A stretch of DNA of 7,322 bases. Source: Nitrospirota bacterium. Lineage in GTDB: Bacteria > Nitrospirota > Nitrospiria > Nitrospirales > NS-4. The DNA is taken from positions 1 through 7,322 of the forward strand of contig VBOF01000264.1 in assembly GCA_005877855.1 (NCBI GenBank), given 5' to 3'. Below, piece by piece: positions 1 through 6,800 of this stretch (its first letter is position 1; each line of letters begins with the position of its first letter). The translations under genes were made by a program, and so were the position numbers. The notes under the pieces were generated by a model, which saw only the letters and a list, made by a program, of their open reading frames with translations, did not search any database and was not told the DNA's origin.

Positions 1-1
1 C

Positions 2-37
2 CTGCGGCTGGGGAAGGCGGTGCCGGTCGTCCTGTAA
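2..37 (+). CDS. possible C-terminal tail of a gene entering from the left
   Basis: An open frame from the window edge ends at a TAA at 35-37 and reads LRLGKAVPVVL. The Val/Leu-rich ending could be the C-terminus of a real protein, and a plus-strand gene here would be convergent with the anti-sigma gene, leaving the palindromic repeat between two 3' ends. Eleven codons cannot establish coding, and no family can be named. The call rests only on frame and position. Confidence 0.25.
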   Translation: MRLGKAVPVVL

Positions 38-69
38 GGCAGGCATGCACTGCGCCATCACCGATTCAT

Positions 70-209
70 GTCATTGCGATGAGTGAAGCGACGAAGCAAT
101 CTCGTTGTTGGCATGTCATCGCGAGGGGCGAAGCCCCGTGGCGATCTCAGTTGAGATTGCTTCGCTTCGCTCGCAATGACAGCGTGGGCTTTGGTCGCTC
201 GCAATGACA
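70..209. repeat. nested palindromic interspersed repeat (REP-like)
   Basis: Outer arms are at 70-103 and 153-180. The right arm reads, on the opposite strand, GTCATTGCGAGCGAAGCGAA followed by GCAATCTC; the left arm is the same with a few extra bases inside. Between them, 118-145 forms an inner hairpin: ATCGC/GCGAT flanks enclose GGGGC-GAA-GCCCC (125-137). A further copy of the arm end, CGCTCGCAATGAC, lies at about 196-208, so the right terminus is duplicated. The element ends directly beside the anti-sigma stop codon at 210-212. Repeats with this CATTGCGAGCGAAGCGAAGCAATC core recur in many bacterial genomes; this statement is from general knowledge. It may fold as a large hairpin in RNA and help end transcription or protect the 3' end, which is inference. 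No protein-coding gene is supported in 38-209. Confidence 0.8.
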
Positions 210-1325
210 CTACAGGTCGCCGGCGAGGTAGATGCTGCCGGTCGGCTGCGGGCGGCCGCCTGCCGGTTCGAGGCTGACCGCGAATTTCTTGATCTGGCTC
301 ACGCCGGGGATGTCGCGCAGCAGCAGGCGACCCTTGTGTCCGTGGTCGAGCGTGAACACGCCGGCGCTGATCGGCTTGTTGGTGATGATCCAAAGCTGGT
401 AGGACTTGCCGGTTGGGAGAGGCGGGAGGTTGTTGGCGTAGAAGAACCCGCGCCCCGTGCCCGGCTCCACAAAGACCATGGCGTAGGCCTCTTTCGCCTT
501 GTCGGTCCCGCTCAACGATGCCATCTTGGTGGTGGGGGAGGTCAGGATGCGGACGAGATCGTCGCTGCCTGCCTGGACGACATCGGTGCGGGAGCGGTCT
601 TTGGCGCCGCGCCCCGGTGGGAGTTGCGCTTTGAGCGTTTCGATCTGTTCCTCATGTTGGGCGAGTAGCTGGTGCGTGGTCCCTAGAGCCTCGACGGCGC
701 GTTTTACCTCGTTCGTCGCTTTGGTGAGCGCGGCCTGCTTCTCCTCCAACTGGCTTTTGAGGTCGGCGATCGCCAGCCTCCGTTGCGCCGCCTCTGCTCT
801 CTCGTGGGTTGTCGCCGTTCGTTCCCCTTGAAGCGTGGTGTACAGGTACGTGGCGTAGCCTCCCACGCCAAGCAGCAGGGCTCCAAGCGCCGCGGCCAGG
901 GCGGGGGACGCTGCCCTCAACTGGTCCAGCCGCTGGAAAAACTCATTGCGGCGCGTCACGGGCCTCCGTGGCGGCCTCTCAGGCAGGGTCTGCGGGATCC
1001 AAGAGGAGGCAGGGGGCGATGCCAGGTTCGGCGGCGCAGTCGGGATAGGCACCGGGGACGCGGGCTTCTCCTCTCTCAGGTTGGTGGTGGAAGTGGCGGC
1101 GGGTCCGGAGAGTGCGGTCATGATTCTGGACTTGAGTGCGGGCGGGGGCGTCTGGGGCCGCAGCGCGTAAGGGAGCATGGTCACGGCGCTCTGGTATTGC
1201 CCAAGCAGGGTGCTGCACGCCGGGCACCCGGCCGCCAGGTGCTGCTCCATCTCGCGGACCGCGTCCGGGTCGAGCGCGCCCAGCGCGTACAGGCTCAGGT
1301 TCTCTTCCAGTTGCTCGTGGTCCAC
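210..1325 (-). CDS. RskA-type membrane anti-sigma factor
   Basis: 371 residues, probably an inner-membrane protein that holds the adjacent ECF sigma factor inactive and releases it on an envelope signal. Residues 1-72 form the cytoplasmic sigma-binding domain: the typical ENLSLYALGALDPD opening, then a zinc-finger-like motif with His29, Cys34 and Cys37 (H-x4-C-x2-C, one residue longer than the usual H-x3-C). A Pro/Ala-rich linker (about 75-125) leads to one transmembrane helix (about 138-163). A long heptad-like, charged stretch (about 165-235) looks like a coiled coil outside the membrane. Residues about 250-371 match the RskA C-terminal domain, with YAMVFVEP, GKSYQLWII and FAVSLEP segments. 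The start is GTG at 1325, chosen because the motif begins there and TAGGAG lies just upstream, overlapping the sigma stop codon. The 8-bp gap implies translational coupling with the sigma gene. The extended coiled coil makes it longer than many RskA proteins. Family call is firm; the signal is unknown. Confidence 0.9.
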   Translation of the reverse strand: MDHEQLEENLSLYALGALDPDAVREMEQHLAAGCPACSTLLGQYQSAVTMLPYALRPQTPPPALKSRIMTALSGPAATSTTNLREEKPASPVPIPTAPPNLASPPASSWIPQTLPERPPRRPVTRRNEFFQRLDQLRAASPALAAALGALLLGVGGYATYLYTTLQGERTATTHERAEAAQRRLAIADLKSQLEEKQAALTKATNEVKRAVEALGTTHQLLAQHEEQIETLKAQLPPGRGAKDRSRTDVVQAGSDDLVRILTSPTTKMASLSGTDKAKEAYAMVFVEPGTGRGFFYANNLPPLPTGKSYQLWIITNKPISAGVFTLDHGHKGRLLLRDIPGVSQIKKFAVSLEPAGGRPQPTGSIYLAGDL

Positions 1326-1326
1326 C

Positions 1327-1336
1327 TGGTCTCCTA
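1327..1336 (-). promoter_or_regulatory. ribosome binding site of the anti-sigma gene
   Basis: On the minus strand the sigma stop codon TAG runs into GGAG, giving TAGGAG about 6 bases before the GTG at 1325. The site overlaps the upstream stop codon, so a ribosome finishing the sigma gene is placed to start the anti-sigma gene. This supports GTG as the true start and near-stoichiometric production of the two partners. Confidence 0.65.
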
Positions 1337-1942
1337 GTCGGGAATTCCCAACTTTTCCTCCCAGAGCGGCTTCAGGCCATCCCGGAGTTTGTCCATTGCA
1401 AGACGGATTCTCGTCTTGATCGTCCCCAAAGGCACATGCAAGCGCTCGGAGATCTCCACGTGCGTCAATCCCTGGTAGAAGGCGAGCTCGATCACTTGCT
1501 GCTGCACCGGCGGCAGGGCCTTGAGGGAAGCCTGTACCAGGGCATGGCGCTCGTTGGCCGCGCTAATGTCCAGGGCGTCCATGTCCCGGGAGACGAGGTC
1601 CGAGGCGGGCGTGTCGTCAAGGGAGGCGGTCACGTCCCTACCGCGGGAGGCCAGCGCGCGGACCCAATCAATGGCGCGGCTTCTTGCCAGCGTCACCAGC
1701 CACGCCATCGGAGCGCCTCGAGTGGGGTCGTAGTTCGAGGCCTTGCGCCAGGCTTCCAGGTACACCTCCTGCAGGAGGTCCGCCGCGTCGCCCGGGTTCC
1801 TGACGATCCGTAACACGAGGGTGTAGAGCAACGAACTGGTCTGCTCGTAAAGCCGGGCGAACGCCTCCTGGTTCCCCTTGGCGACCCGCGCCAGGAGTTC
1901 CCGATCGACGGAGGAGGAGTTCTGAGGGCTCAGAGCGTCCAT
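1334..1942 (-). CDS. ECF-family RNA polymerase sigma factor (SigK/RpoE-like)
   Basis: 202 residues, a usual length for an extracytoplasmic-function sigma factor, which directs RNA polymerase to a small set of stress or envelope promoters. Region 2 spans about 24-97 and contains the core-binding and -10 recognition segment DAADLLQEVYLEAW followed by PMAWLVTLARSRAIDWVR. A variable linker (about 100-133) precedes region 4 (about 136-190), whose helix-turn-helix LTHVEISERL-HVPLGTIKTRI reads the -35 element. The pairing with an RskA-type anti-sigma factor 8 bp downstream is typical of the SigK/ECF19-like group. The ATG at 1942 is preferred although no clear Shine-Dalgarno precedes it: an in-frame start at 2128 would add 62 residues unlike any sigma factor and would lie upstream of the predicted promoter. 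The exact ECF subgroup is inferred from partner type only. Confidence 0.92.
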   Translation of the reverse strand: MDALSPQNSSSVDRELLARVAKGNQEAFARLYEQTSSLLYTLVLRIVRNPGDAADLLQEVYLEAWRKASNYDPTRGAPMAWLVTLARSRAIDWVRALASRGRDVTASLDDTPASDLVSRDMDALDISAANERHALVQASLKALPPVQQQVIELAFYQGLTHVEISERLHVPLGTIKTRIRLAMDKLRDGLKPLWEEKLGIPD

Positions 1943-1981
1943 GCGCCGTGCATCAAGCTTACAGTGGAATCTCAGGGGCGC

Positions 1982-2010
1982 ATCATAGCATTTACGGATG
2001 GAGACGGCAA
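1982..2010 (-). promoter_or_regulatory. candidate sigma-70 promoter for the sigma/anti-sigma unit
   Basis: On the minus strand TTGCCG (plus-strand 2005-2010) and TATGAT (1982-1987) are separated by 17 bases. They match the -35 consensus at 4 of 6 positions and the -10 at 5 of 6. Transcription would begin near 1975, leaving a short leader of about 33 bases before the ATG at 1942. An additional autoregulated ECF promoter is common for such pairs, but I could not identify one with confidence. Confidence 0.5.
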
Positions 2011-2039
2011 AAAGTTGTGTCCGAAAGAAATTATTTCGT

Positions 2040-2054
2040 GCATCCGACGGATGC
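2040..2054. promoter_or_regulatory. perfect palindrome, candidate operator
   Basis: GCATCCG-A-CGGATGC: 7-bp arms around a single central base, in the control region between the divergent sigma and globin genes. It lies upstream of the proposed sigma-gene promoter and about 60 bp before the globin ATG, a position from which a dimeric regulator could affect either gene. No regulator is encoded beside it other than the sigma pair, so its ligand is unknown. Confidence 0.4.
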
Positions 2055-2060
2055 CCCGGC

Positions 2061-2091
2061 TCGTAGGCGTTGGCAGTGAACGAGCCTACGA
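2061..2091. repeat. inverted repeat in the globin gene leader
   Basis: TCGTAGGC at 2061-2068 and GCCTACGA at 2084-2091 are exact reverse complements separated by 15 bases. It ends 23 bases before the globin start codon. It could be an operator or a stem-loop in the 5' leader of the globin mRNA. There is no T-run after it, so a terminator is unlikely. Confidence 0.45.
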
Positions 2092-2114
2092 TCAACAACC
2101 ACAGGGAGGGGGGT

Positions 2115-2576
2115 ATGAACATGGTCAATCGAGTTTCAGGATGGGCGCTGGGGGGCCTGCTGCTGGCGGCGGCTGCCTGTAGCTATGATGGAGGGATGAC
2201 CCAGAAGAGTGCGATGACACCGACGTTGTACGAGCGTCTGGGCGGCGAGGGGGCCATCACGGCGGTCGTGGAGGATTTCGTCGGGCGCGTGGCCGCCGAT
2301 AAACGGATCAACGGCAAATTCGCTCTCGCCAACATTCCCCGGCTGAAGATGCTGTTGGTGGAGCAGATCTGCGCGGCGTCCGGAGGACCCTGCACCTACA
2401 CCGGCCGCGACATGAAGACGGCCCATGCCGGCATGGGCATCACGAGCCCCCAGTTCGACGCGTTGGTCGAAGACCTGGTCGCCACGCTCGACAAGTTCAA
2501 GGTCCCGGCCCGCGAGAAGAATGAGCTGCTGAGCGTGCTGGGACCCATGAAGTCGGACATCGTGACGGCGATGTAA
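2115..2576 (+). CDS. group 1 truncated hemoglobin with lipoprotein signal
   Basis: 153 residues. A 2-on-2 globin that should bind heme and small ligands such as O2 or NO. Residues 1-22 form a signal peptide: Asn/Arg near the start, a hydrophobic core (GWALGGLLLAAAA) and Cys22 in a lipobox-like context, so the globin probably sits outside the cytoplasm as a lipoprotein. The globin domain is about 36-153: TLYERLGGEGAI, VVEDF, IPRLK, GGPCTYTGR and MKTAHAGMGIT. His104 aligns with the proximal F8 heme ligand. Against the M. tuberculosis trHbN pattern, the B10 Tyr aligns with Val56 and the E11 Gln with Leu81, so the distal pocket looks apolar; two cysteines (Cys86, Cys93) flank the GG turn. The ATG at 2115 is chosen over an in-frame one at 2070 because a strong purine-rich GGGAGGGGGG lies directly before it and the signal peptide starts there. 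It is divergent from the sigma gene. Family call is firm; the physiological ligand is not known. Confidence 0.9.
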   Translation: MNMVNRVSGWALGGLLLAAAACSYDGGMTQKSAMTPTLYERLGGEGAITAVVEDFVGRVAADKRINGKFALANIPRLKMLLVEQICAASGGPCTYTGRDMKTAHAGMGITSPQFDALVEDLVATLDKFKVPAREKNELLSVLGPMKSDIVTAM

Positions 2577-2669
2577 GGGACCGCGCAGATTTGAAATCAG
2601 AGGCAACGGAGTAGTAGGATGCCCTTAGCCGCCGCGGCGTAATCGAGGACCGCAGGACCAGGGGTAGCG

Positions 2670-3503
2670 ATGTTGACTCCGACGCAATGGCTCCAGTTCA
2701 CCTCGTGGTGGAGGCAGACGGCGAAGCGGCTAGGCGTGGATACCCAGTGCGAGAGCTTTCTTGCGCCGGAGTCCGGCGGTATGGAAGCCCTGATGAAGGT
2801 GCACGGCGCCGAGGGCGACCTCGATTACGTCCTGTTCGTGATGATCCGCTACTGGGTACCGCCCGTCCTGCCTCCTGCCGGCAAGGAGCGGACGGGGAAG
2901 AGCGACCCCGACTACTGGATCGAATCCGAGCGGATTCTCAAGCAGGCCGTGAGCCGCCTGCGCGAGCTGCGTCCCTTCCTGCAGATGCTCACGGAGTCCC
3001 AGCCCGGCCCGAGCCCGCAGCCGCACAGCCCGCAGGCGCAGGGGGACAGCCCCGCAACTCCGGAGCTGGACCTCTCGGCGCTGCTCGAGGGCATCGCTGG
3101 GGCCGCCGGGCGCCTCGGCGGGCCGGACTACACGTCCGTGATCAAAAGCCTGAACTCCACGCCGTTCCGCCAGGTCGTCCATTTCCGCCACAACAAGAAG
3201 CACAGCACCGAGGTGTGGGTGGTCTTTCTGCTCAAGGAGCATCTGCGATCGGCGGGGCTGGGAAAGGACCGGGCCTGGCCGATCGTGTGCGACGTGATCA
3301 CGGCGGCGGGCGTCCGCAACGCGGAAGGAGAGCCGTACCAGCCGGACGAGCTCAAATCCTGGTGGACGAAGCAATGGCCGCGGTCCTACGCCTTGCTGAC
3401 GACCAAAGACGCCGTCGTCCTGCCGACCGAGTTTGCCTACCAGAGCGACTACCAGTGGTTCCAGGCCTGGATGAGCCACCAGATCGAGTCCCAGCGCGAC
3501 TGA
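2670..3503 (+). CDS. hypothetical protein, 277 residues, function unknown
   Basis: I do not recognise this family. The protein is soluble-looking, with no signal peptide or membrane helix, and rich in Trp and charged residues. Two parts are visible: an N-terminal region (about 1-108, starting MLTPTQWLQFTSWWRQTAKRL) and a C-terminal region (about 132-277, including PFRQVVHFRHNKKHSTEVWV and SWWTKQWPRSYALL). They are joined by a low-complexity Pro/Gln/Ser linker (about 109-131). Basic and aromatic clusters in the C-terminal part could suit nucleic-acid or protein binding, but this is a guess. AGGGG at 2660-2664, 5 bases ahead of ATG 2670, supports the start. It follows the globin gene by 93 bp with no obvious terminator, so co-transcription is possible. 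The overlapping 361-codon frame from 2687 lacks a good start site and is taken as a shadow. Confidence 0.72.
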   Translation: MLTPTQWLQFTSWWRQTAKRLGVDTQCESFLAPESGGMEALMKVHGAEGDLDYVLFVMIRYWVPPVLPPAGKERTGKSDPDYWIESERILKQAVSRLRELRPFLQMLTESQPGPSPQPHSPQAQGDSPATPELDLSALLEGIAGAAGRLGGPDYTSVIKSLNSTPFRQVVHFRHNKKHSTEVWVVFLLKEHLRSAGLGKDRAWPIVCDVITAAGVRNAEGEPYQPDELKSWWTKQWPRSYALLTTKDAVVLPTEFAYQSDYQWFQAWMSHQIESQRD

Positions 3504-3759
3504 CCCCCGCACGGGTAAGCCTTTCAGATTTTCAGTTCTTGACCGACATCTTCCCGTTCCTTGCGGATCCTTCCCTATTCTTCCTTTTCATTTTTGTCTT
3601 TTCCTATTGTTTCATACGCTGTCATATTTTTAAGGCTTACTGGAAATCTTTTTATGTGCTAGGTAGGCCACGCGCCGATTTTCAGGAAGAGGCCGACCAT
3701 AAACATCGGAGGCAAGATCGTACCCCTGTGGTGTCAACCCGTCTTTTGTATGGGGTAGA

Positions 3760-3773
3760 CCTACATAAGTAGG
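3760..3773. promoter_or_regulatory. palindrome CCTAC-ATAA-GTAGG, candidate operator
   Basis: Five-base arms with a 4-base spacer, about 115 bp upstream of the large lipase-repeat gene. The GTAGAC just to the left (3755-3760) overlaps it and repeats part of the arm. The size and symmetry would suit a dimeric helix-turn-helix regulator such as a LuxR/NarL-type protein. Chance occurrence cannot be excluded for so short a site. Confidence 0.3.
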
Positions 3774-3873
3774 ATTGCGCGTTTCCTCCAGTTCTACTAG
3801 TGTCCCTCTTCCTGACGTCAGTCATGGCCTAGACCGCCAAGCATGTTGAACGTCGAGTGACCACGGTATGACC

Positions 3874-3880
3874 TAAGGAG
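3874..3880 (+). promoter_or_regulatory. ribosome binding site of the large lipase-repeat gene
   Basis: TAAGGAG, a near-perfect Shine-Dalgarno sequence, ends 7 bases before the ATG at 3888. It decides the start of the large open frame, which begins at this ATG (a GTG one codon earlier is a minor alternative). Confidence 0.75.
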
Positions 3881-3887
3881 ACTGGTG

Positions 3888-6800
3888 ATGGCGACTGTCT
3901 ACGAAACCTTGGTGCTCGCCTCCACCTCGTATGGGGGGCTTCGTCCCGGTCCGGTCGCCCCCGGCTGGAAGTTGCTGCAGACCAACGACGGCAAGCCACT
4001 GCTTAGGGTAGACGCGAAGTCGGGTTTCGAGGCGGCGGCCTATCGCAACGAGACGACCGGCGAGATCGTCGTTTCATACGTGGGCACAAATGACTGGGGC
4101 GATGTCTTCGGGACGTACCCGCAGATCGTCGGCGGGAAAATGCCGATTGAGCAGTTCGTACAAGCGATTGATTTCCTCAACCAAGTCCGCGAAGGGAACC
4201 CCGGCGCCACCCTGGTGCTTACCGGCCATTCGCTCGGCGGTTTTCTAGCCCAGGCCGTCTCAGTCTTTGTGAGAAGCCGGGAAGACCTCGCGATTCCCAC
4301 CACGACCCTTGAAGCTCCCGGGGCACGGTCGGCAATCGAGAGATTGCTTGACAAACCCATCGACGGCCTGACCAGCCAGATCACGAACTACGTTCACCCG
4401 AGCGACCAAATCGGAACGTTCAGGGACCACGCGGGGGAGGTGCGGTACTGGGGGGGCATCGAGGGTCCGGGAGTCGGTGAGGCGCCGTGGTGGGCACAGA
4501 TTCTAGCCTCGCCGGTCCTTGCCCTCGGCTTCGTCCCTTCCATCTTTCTCACCCACAAGATACCCAATGCCGTGGAGTGGTTTCGCGATGACCCCGAGGG
4601 CCAGCGTGTCGTCCCCGGTTCGGCCCCCCCGGTGCAGAGCAGCGAGTCAATCTCTGGGGTTGAAGTGCCGTTACGAGTGAATTCGGAGTCGTCGACGGCA
4701 ACGTCCGACGTCGTCACGAACGCGACGAGCAACTGGTTTGATACCTTGAGCGCGCCGTCCGAACTCGGGTTCGTCGCGCCCCCTACGCCGCCTCCGGTCC
4801 CAGCGCCGGTGGTGCTGCCGTCGGCACCCGATCTGCCGACGGGCGATCCCTCCGTGCCGCCGCCGGATCCCGCACCGCTGCCTCCGGACCCTGTGCCGCC
4901 GCCAACACCCGATGCGCTGCCCGATACGCAGGGTGTGGTGATGGAGATCGCTCAGCCGCCGGCCGTCGACGCAAGCGGCAGTGGCGACACTGCCTTGAGC
5001 AGTGCCAGTAGCGCCGGTGCATCCAGCGACGCCAGCACGGTGAGCTCTGCCACGGGCACCGGAGCCTCCAGCGACGGCAACGCCTCCACGGTCGGCGCGA
5101 ACGGCAACAGTGCGGCGGCGGACGCGGCGTTGGCCGGCCACGATGGGGTAGCGCCGATCGATACGAGCAGCGTTGTGACGGACATCGTTCAGCCCCCGGC
5201 CGGCGGCGACGGCGGCAGTGGCGACGCTGCCTTTAGCAGTGCCAGTAGCGCCGGTGCATCCAGCGACGCCAGCACGGTGAGCTCTGCCACGGGCGCGGGG
5301 GCCTCCAGCGACGGTAGCGCGTCCCCGGCCGTCGGCGACGGTGGGGGCGACGGTGGTTCAGCCCCAGGTGATACGAACAGCGTCGTAACGGCCAGTGCTC
5401 AGGTGGACCAGCTCGGGAGTCAGGCGGCGCTCAATGGCGGCGAAGGCGCGTTGATTCCCGAAGATGTCACGCTGGTGCTGTCGGGGGTGGGCTCGGCGCG
5501 CACGATCGCCAGCATCGTCTCCTCGGACCTCCCCGACGACCAGAAGGCTCTCCAATCAGCGGCGGCGGCGGCCAGTTTCGCCTCGCAGGCGGTGGGTGCG
5601 ACAACGCCGCTGGGCGAGGGGCTGGGCGCAGCGGGCGTGGCGCTTGATGTCGCTGCCATCGCGCTGTCCGACATGCCCGACGAGCAGAAAGGTCTCCGGT
5701 CAGCGTCGGCGGCGGCCAGTTTCGCCTCGCAGGCGGTGGGCGCGGAAACGGCGGCGGGCCAGGCGTTGGGCGCCGTGGGCGGGGCCCTTAGTGTCGCTGC
5801 CATCGCGCTGTCCGACATGCCCGACGAGCAGAAGGCTTTCAGGGCGGCGCAGACCGTGCTCACCATGGCCGCCCCGCCCCTCGCCATCCCGTCGATCGTC
5901 GGGTTCGCTGTGGAGGAGCTCGTCAACCTCGGGCTCGGCGAATACCAGCAGGGCGACATCTCCAAGGCGATCATGAAAGCCAAGCAGACCGCCCTGTTCC
6001 AGTACGGCAACCAGGCCCAGGAGGAAGCCCTCAAGTCGGCTCCGGATTTTAATGCCACGCTCAGGGCCCTCAGCGCGGCACCGCCCGGCACGAGCGGGCA
6101 GGTCCAGTTCGGCGTCGGCAACGAGTACGCTGGGGAAACCCTCGTCGGGCGGGCCGGGACCACGCAGACGCCAGGGTGGGAGTCTACCCTCCAGCGAATT
6201 TCCGATCCGACCGTAATCGCACAGCACCCTGACCTGGTCGCCAGCTTCATCCAGAATCTCTGGGTCCAGACAGGCCCGAGCGGGGCGGCCGCGTTCAACC
6301 AGGGCGCGACGCGCAACTACCAGACCTACCTCCTGTCGAAGCTCCCCTACACCCCGGAGTGGAACGCCGCGCGCCAGAAGATCCTGAACGCGGAGATCGT
6401 GGACCCGCGCGATACGGCCGCCCGCGACGCAGCCTCGGCCGCCGTGCCCGACCTGCCGGCCGACCAGTACCTGCGAGTCGGCAACGCGAAGCTCGACACC
6501 ACCCACCAGTACGCCTTCTACAACGTGTGGCACGTCCCGCCTGACGTCGAGCCGATGCCGACGGAGCAGGCAGCGATGCAACTCGCGCAGAGCTATGCGA
6601 GTTACGGATTCAACGCCCGACCGCAGAACCCGACGCTCGTCATGGACCTCACGACAGGGAAGATGCTCTCGCAGCCGGTGACTGGACAGATCCCGCAGTA
6701 TATGACCGGGTTCGAAGGCCAGCAGGTTTATGCGGGCTACTCTGTAGAGGTGACCACCGGGTACAAGCTTGATTCAGCCTACTTCGATCCCCAGGCGCCA

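Larger units (their letters stand above)
3504..3887. other. gene-free AT- and pyrimidine-rich spacer
   Basis: 384 bp without a supported gene. A small GC hairpin (CCCG-CA-CGGG, 3506-3515) follows the upstream stop codon but has no immediate T-run, so it is at best a weak terminator. From about 3520 to 3660 the plus strand is dominated by T and C, with several TTTT/TTTTT runs, and GC falls well below the neighbouring genes. The rest returns toward genome-like composition and holds a palindrome at 3760-3773 and the ribosome binding site of the large gene. No convincing -35/-10 pair was found, though the leader of the large gene should lie here. Confidence 0.6.

Noticed and set aside
2070..2114. 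Globin start at 2070
   Set aside because: It would place 15 charged or polar residues before the signal peptide and lacks a ribosome binding site; ATG 2115 has a strong purine-rich one.
1943..2128. Longer sigma factor starting at 2128
   Set aside because: The extra 62 residues do not resemble a sigma factor, overlap the globin start on the other strand, and lie upstream of the best candidate promoter.
2619..2642. Seven-codon mini-ORF (MPLAAAA) before the hypothetical gene
   Set aside because: A GGAG lies upstream, but an ORF of this length occurs easily by chance and nothing indicates a leader-peptide mechanism.
3506..3515. Terminator after the hypothetical gene
   Set aside because: The stem is only 4 bp and is not directly followed by a T-run.
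2687..3772. 361-codon plus-strand frame overlapping the hypothetical gene and running into the spacer, with a hydrophobic Phe-rich end
   Set aside because: The Arg/Ala/Gly/Pro-rich first part is typical of an off-frame translation, and the hydrophobic tail is the T-rich spacer read in frame. The 2670 gene has the better start site and composition.
4923..5880. CRISPR-like array
   Set aside because: The repeats are in frame with a large gene, have periods of 237 and 144 bases and no unique spacers between short direct repeats; they are protein repeats.
5420..6316. 298-codon minus-strand open frame opposite the large gene
   Set aside because: It lies opposite a continuous, domain-bearing plus-strand frame. 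Its product mirrors the Ala-rich repeats (repeated FCSSGMSDSAMAAT) and shows no family features; a GC-rich antisense shadow.
5700..6581. 293-codon minus-strand open frame
   Set aside because: Also antisense to the large gene, Arg/Gly/Val-rich, with no recognisable domain and no convincing ribosome binding site.
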